From positions 2,294,001-2,358,000 of the forward strand of contig NZ_AP027731.1 in assembly GCF_030296595.1 (NCBI RefSeq): 64,000 bases of DNA, written 5' to 3'. This DNA is from Naasia aerilata (GTDB taxonomy: Bacteria; Actinomycetota; Actinomycetes; Actinomycetales; Microbacteriaceae). The notes under the pieces are model-generated. The model ran no database searches. It saw nothing but the letters and a program-made list of their open reading frames with translations, and was not told the DNA's origin. The translations under genes were made by a program, and so were the position numbers. Shown one piece after another: positions 61,573 to 64,000 of this stretch; within the stretch, counting starts at the first letter, position 1, and each line of letters starts with the position of its first letter.

Positions 61573-62186
61573 TCAGCCCGCGAGTGACGCGGTGGCGAGG
61601 ACGCGCGTCCAGTCGACCGCGTCCTGCTCGGTCACGAGCACGGCGGAGAAGCTGACCGGCTCGCGCCAGCCGTCCTTGGCGCCCACCACGACGGCGAACC
61701 GGGACGCCGAGGGGCCGCAGTCCGTGTAGTAGGCGTACTGCCCGGACAGGCCGTCCTGGTCGTAGTCGCCCGACTCCCGCAGCGTGCAGTACTGGTCGGC
61801 GTCGATCGCGGCGCTGTGCAGGAGGTCCTCCGGCGAGTAGCGCCCGGACTCGCCCGCTGCGCGCAGCTCGACCCCCGCCTCCACCCATACCGAGAAGAAC
61901 GTGTCGAGGTCGGAGGAGGCGGCGAGCGCCGCGAACTCGGCGCCGGCCTCGTCGGTGTAGGGCGCGCCGTCGATGTCGCTCCAGCGGCTCGGCAGCTCGG
62001 CGGTCAGCGTCCCGGTGTCGTCGGACACCGCGGTGTAGTGCTCGGGGGCAGGCGATCCAGTGGCGGTCGGCGCGGGAGCGCTCGGCACGGGCGTCGTGTC
62101 CGCGTCAGGAGTGCTCGATCCGCGCAGCCCGCGAGGGCCGGCAGGAGAGCGAGGAGCAGGAGGGCTCCGCGACCGGACGCGGTCAT
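61573..62186 (-). CDS. Lipoprotein of unknown function, frameshifted
   Basis: About 204 residues if a base is restored at 62120-62121, just after the lipobox. The signal reads MTASGRGALLLLALLPALAG then Cys, so the Cys is lipid-modified. A Thr/Pro/Ser linker leads to a domain of about 165 residues with two Cys (QYCTLR and YTDCGPSASRF), probably a disulfide. Serine-rich substrate or binding motifs are absent. The fold resembles small actinobacterial lipoproteins of unknown role. ATG at 62186 lies 72 bases from the divergent recO. Confidence 0.72.
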
Positions 62187-62258
62187 CGATCCCTCCGGTT
62201 GTCTGCGGACGGCAAGCCCGCCGCGGTGTGAGGGCACTGTAGCCGGGATACTGGAGGG

Positions 62259-63016
62259 GTGCCGGTATATCGAGACGAAGCCGTCGTGCTGCGCACCCAC
62301 AAGCTGGGTGAGGCGGACCGCATCGTCACGCTGCTCTCCCGGCAGCACGGCAAGATCCGCGCGGTCGCCAAGGGCGTCCGCCGCACCTCGTCGAAGTTCG
62401 GTGCGCGGCTGGAGCCGTTCATGGTGGTGGATGTGCAGCTCTACGAGGGCCGCAGCCTCGACACGATCACCCAGGCGGAGTCCCTCGCTTCCTACGGCGC
62501 CGACATCGCGGCCGACTACGGCGCCTTCACGGCCGCGAACGTGATGGTCGAGACCGCCGACAAGCTCACCGAGGGGAGAAGTCGCTGCAGCAGTACCTGC
62601 TGCTCCTGGGCGCCCTCCGGTCCCTGTCCCGCAACGAGCACGGCGCGAGCCTCACTCTCGACTCCTATCTGCTGCGCGCCCTCTCGATCGCAGGCTGGGC
62701 GCCGAGCTTCGACGACTGCGCGGTCACGGGCGCGCCGGGGCCGCACAGCGCCTTCGTGGTGCAGCTGGGCGGGGTGGTCGCCGACGCGGTCGCTCCGCCG
62801 GGAGCGCCGCGGCTGAGCCCGGCGGTCATCGGCCTGCTCGGTGCGCTGCTGACGGGCGACTGGGATGCCGCGGAGGCGGCCGAGGACCGCACCCGGGCGC
62901 AGGCGAGCGGCGTCGTCGCCGCCTACGCCCAGTGGCACCTCGAACGCGGCCTGCGGTCCCTGCAGCACGTGGACCGCACGGGCCAGGGCCACGAGACCGC
63001 GGCGGCCGGCGCCTGA
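62259..63016 (+). CDS. recO: DNA repair protein RecO, frameshifted
   Basis: About 252 residues when a base is restored in the GGGG run at 62573-62576. The N-terminal OB fold begins [21 protein letters not shown], and then [23 protein letters not shown] follows. After the break the helical domain has [22 protein letters not shown]. The usual Cys zinc motif is reduced: only [10 protein letters not shown] remains of the four-Cys pattern, as in other actinobacteria. RecO loads RecA with RecR. The GTG at 62259 follows GGAGGGG. The TGATG junction couples it to uppS. Confidence 0.92.
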
Positions 63017-63845
63017 TGGCGAAGCCGACGACGCACCGCGACGCGGTGCCCTACCGCCCTGTCGACTGGACGGGCCAGTACCCGCCGGAGTTCCCCGCGG
63101 TGCCGTCCCCGGCCATGTCGCGGTCATCATGGACGGCAACGGGCGGTGGGCCAACGCTCGGGGGCTGTCGCGCATCGAGGGCCACAAGGCGGGGGAGGCG
63201 GCGCTCCTCGACGTCGTCGCGGGCGCCATCCAGGTCGGGGTGAAGCACCTCAGCGTCTACGCGTTCTCCACCGAGAACTGGAAGCGCTCGCCGGACGAGG
63301 TGCGCTTCCTCATGGGCTTCAACCGGGATGTGCTGCACCGCCGCCGCGACCAGCTCAACGAGTGGGGCGTCCGGATCCGGTGGGCGGGTCGCAAGCCGCG
63401 GCTCTGGGGATCGGTGATCAACGAGCTCCAGTTCGCCGAGCGCCTGACCGCCGGCAACGACGTGCTGACCCTCACGATGTGCGTCAACTACGGCGGGCGC
63501 ACCGAGATCGCGGATGCGGTCCGCGGCATCGCCGACGACGTCGCGGCGGGCAGGCTCAAGCCGTCGGCCGTGTCGGAGAAGCTGATCCAGCGCCGCCTCT
63601 ACGTCCCCGACGTGCCCGAGGTGGACCTCCTCGTCCGCAGCTCGGGCGAGCAGCGGACCAGCAACTTCCTCGTCTGGCAGGCGGCCTACGCGGAGATGGT
63701 GTTCCTCAACACCCTGTGGCCGGACTTCTCGCGCCTCGACCTGTGGCGCGCGATCGAGCAGTACGCGGACCGGGACCGCCGCTTCGGCGGCGCGATCGAC
63801 GCCCCTCCGCCTGACCTGCCCACTTCTGCGGCAACTGAGCGCTGA
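63016..63845 (+). CDS. uppS: Isoprenyl (undecaprenyl) diphosphate synthase, frameshifted
   Basis: About 276 residues if a base is restored at 63111-63112. Cis-prenyltransferase motifs: [17 protein letters not shown] with the catalytic Asp, then [21 protein letters not shown], and the C-terminal [20 protein letters not shown]. Without correction the first 31 residues are separated from the catalytic Asp. The family makes the C55 lipid carrier for cell-wall synthesis and is essential. ATG at 63016 shares a base with the recO stop. The last codons ([13 protein letters not shown]) lie in a 60-base palindrome. Confidence 0.93.
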
Positions 63846-63870
63846 GTTGCCGCAGAAGTGGGCGGGTCAG
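63811..63870. repeat. 60-base near-perfect palindrome at the uppS 3' end
   Basis: Two 30-base halves (63811-63840 and 63841-63870) pair at 28 of 30 positions, centred on AGCGCT. The left half encodes the last residues of UppS. The sequence differs from the other 60-base family here (stem CTTCTGCGGCAACT). Confidence 0.85.
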
Positions 63871-64000
63871 GGAGCAGCGCGGCGGCGAGCGGTCCCGCGA
63901 CCCACGCCTCGACCTCGCGGGAGGTGCGCAGGCGCACGATCGTGAGGTGCGGATGCTGCGCCTCCAGGGCCGGGACGGTTCGCTTGTACTTCCGCTGCGT
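63871..64000 (-). CDS. Possible 3' part of a minus-strand gene entering the window
   Basis: On the minus strand from 64000 a frame reads QRKYKRTVPALEAQHPHLTI, then VRLRTSREVEAWVAGPLAAA, with good codon bias up to the palindrome. It then continues open into the uppS gene, where it is only a shadow, so its true end is unclear. Nothing is recognised in it; it could also be broken by another missing base. Confidence 0.35.

Overview
The window is about 70% GC DNA from an actinobacterium. The layout hrcA-dnaJ-rsmE-HIT-phoH-ybeY-CBS/CNNM-era followed by leuA, recO and uppS, the HspR-type (HAIR) and HrcA-type (CIRCE) heat-shock operators, the frequent GTG/TTG starts and the many 4-base start/stop overlaps point to the family Microbacteriaceae. 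I cannot fix the genus; a Rathayibacter- or Leifsonia-like organism would fit. I saw no prophage, insertion sequence, CRISPR array, rRNA or tRNA gene. This is mostly core chromosome with ordinary accessory genes.

Layout. 1-17 kb: mixed metabolism and envelope genes: a membrane protein cut by the window edge, a GDSL hydrolase, a HAIR-controlled Clp ATPase divergent from a J-domain/NERD fusion, an MFS transporter, a UbiA prenyltransferase, a GH3 lipoprotein, FUSC and winged-helix proteins, and an atypical glucose-6-phosphate dehydrogenase homologue. 17-25 kb: an App1-type phosphatase, a TetR regulator ahead of an OpuC-type osmoprotectant ABC operon, DedA, and divergent pabC/pabB. 25-36 kb: leuS, a 600-base non-coding stretch of short GC-rich repeats, a sortase/DUF4397/membrane-protein operon, then comEA-comEC-holA. 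36-47 kb: rpsT, hydrolase, aminotransferase, NUDIX, lepA, small membrane proteins, a YkgJ-like/pentapeptide protein coupled to a HAD phosphatase, hemW and two DUF4870 proteins. 47.6-55 kb: the tightly packed heat-shock, RNA-processing and ribosome-maturation operon hrcA to era. 55-64 kb: a two-component system, an esterase, leuA behind a leucine-rich leader peptide, a TRIC-family channel, recO and uppS.

Two window-wide patterns matter. First, at least 21 genes, including essential ones (era, uppS) and recO, hemW and leuA, are broken by a 1-base (once 2-base) deletion. Most lie in a G run reading GGGGA on the plus strand. Restoring the missing base gives a full-length protein every time, so I treat these as sequence errors rather than pseudogenes, and all such coordinates span the whole gene. 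Second, gene ends carry several families of dispersed palindromes: a 60-base family (3 copies), a 54-base family (2), a roughly 90-base long-loop family (2-3), a TGATTGAGG/TTTCGAGAC family, and clusters of a CGAGCGCG unit. The first two families show paired base changes that keep the stem while the loop sequence stays fixed. They are the strongest candidates for something undescribed here.
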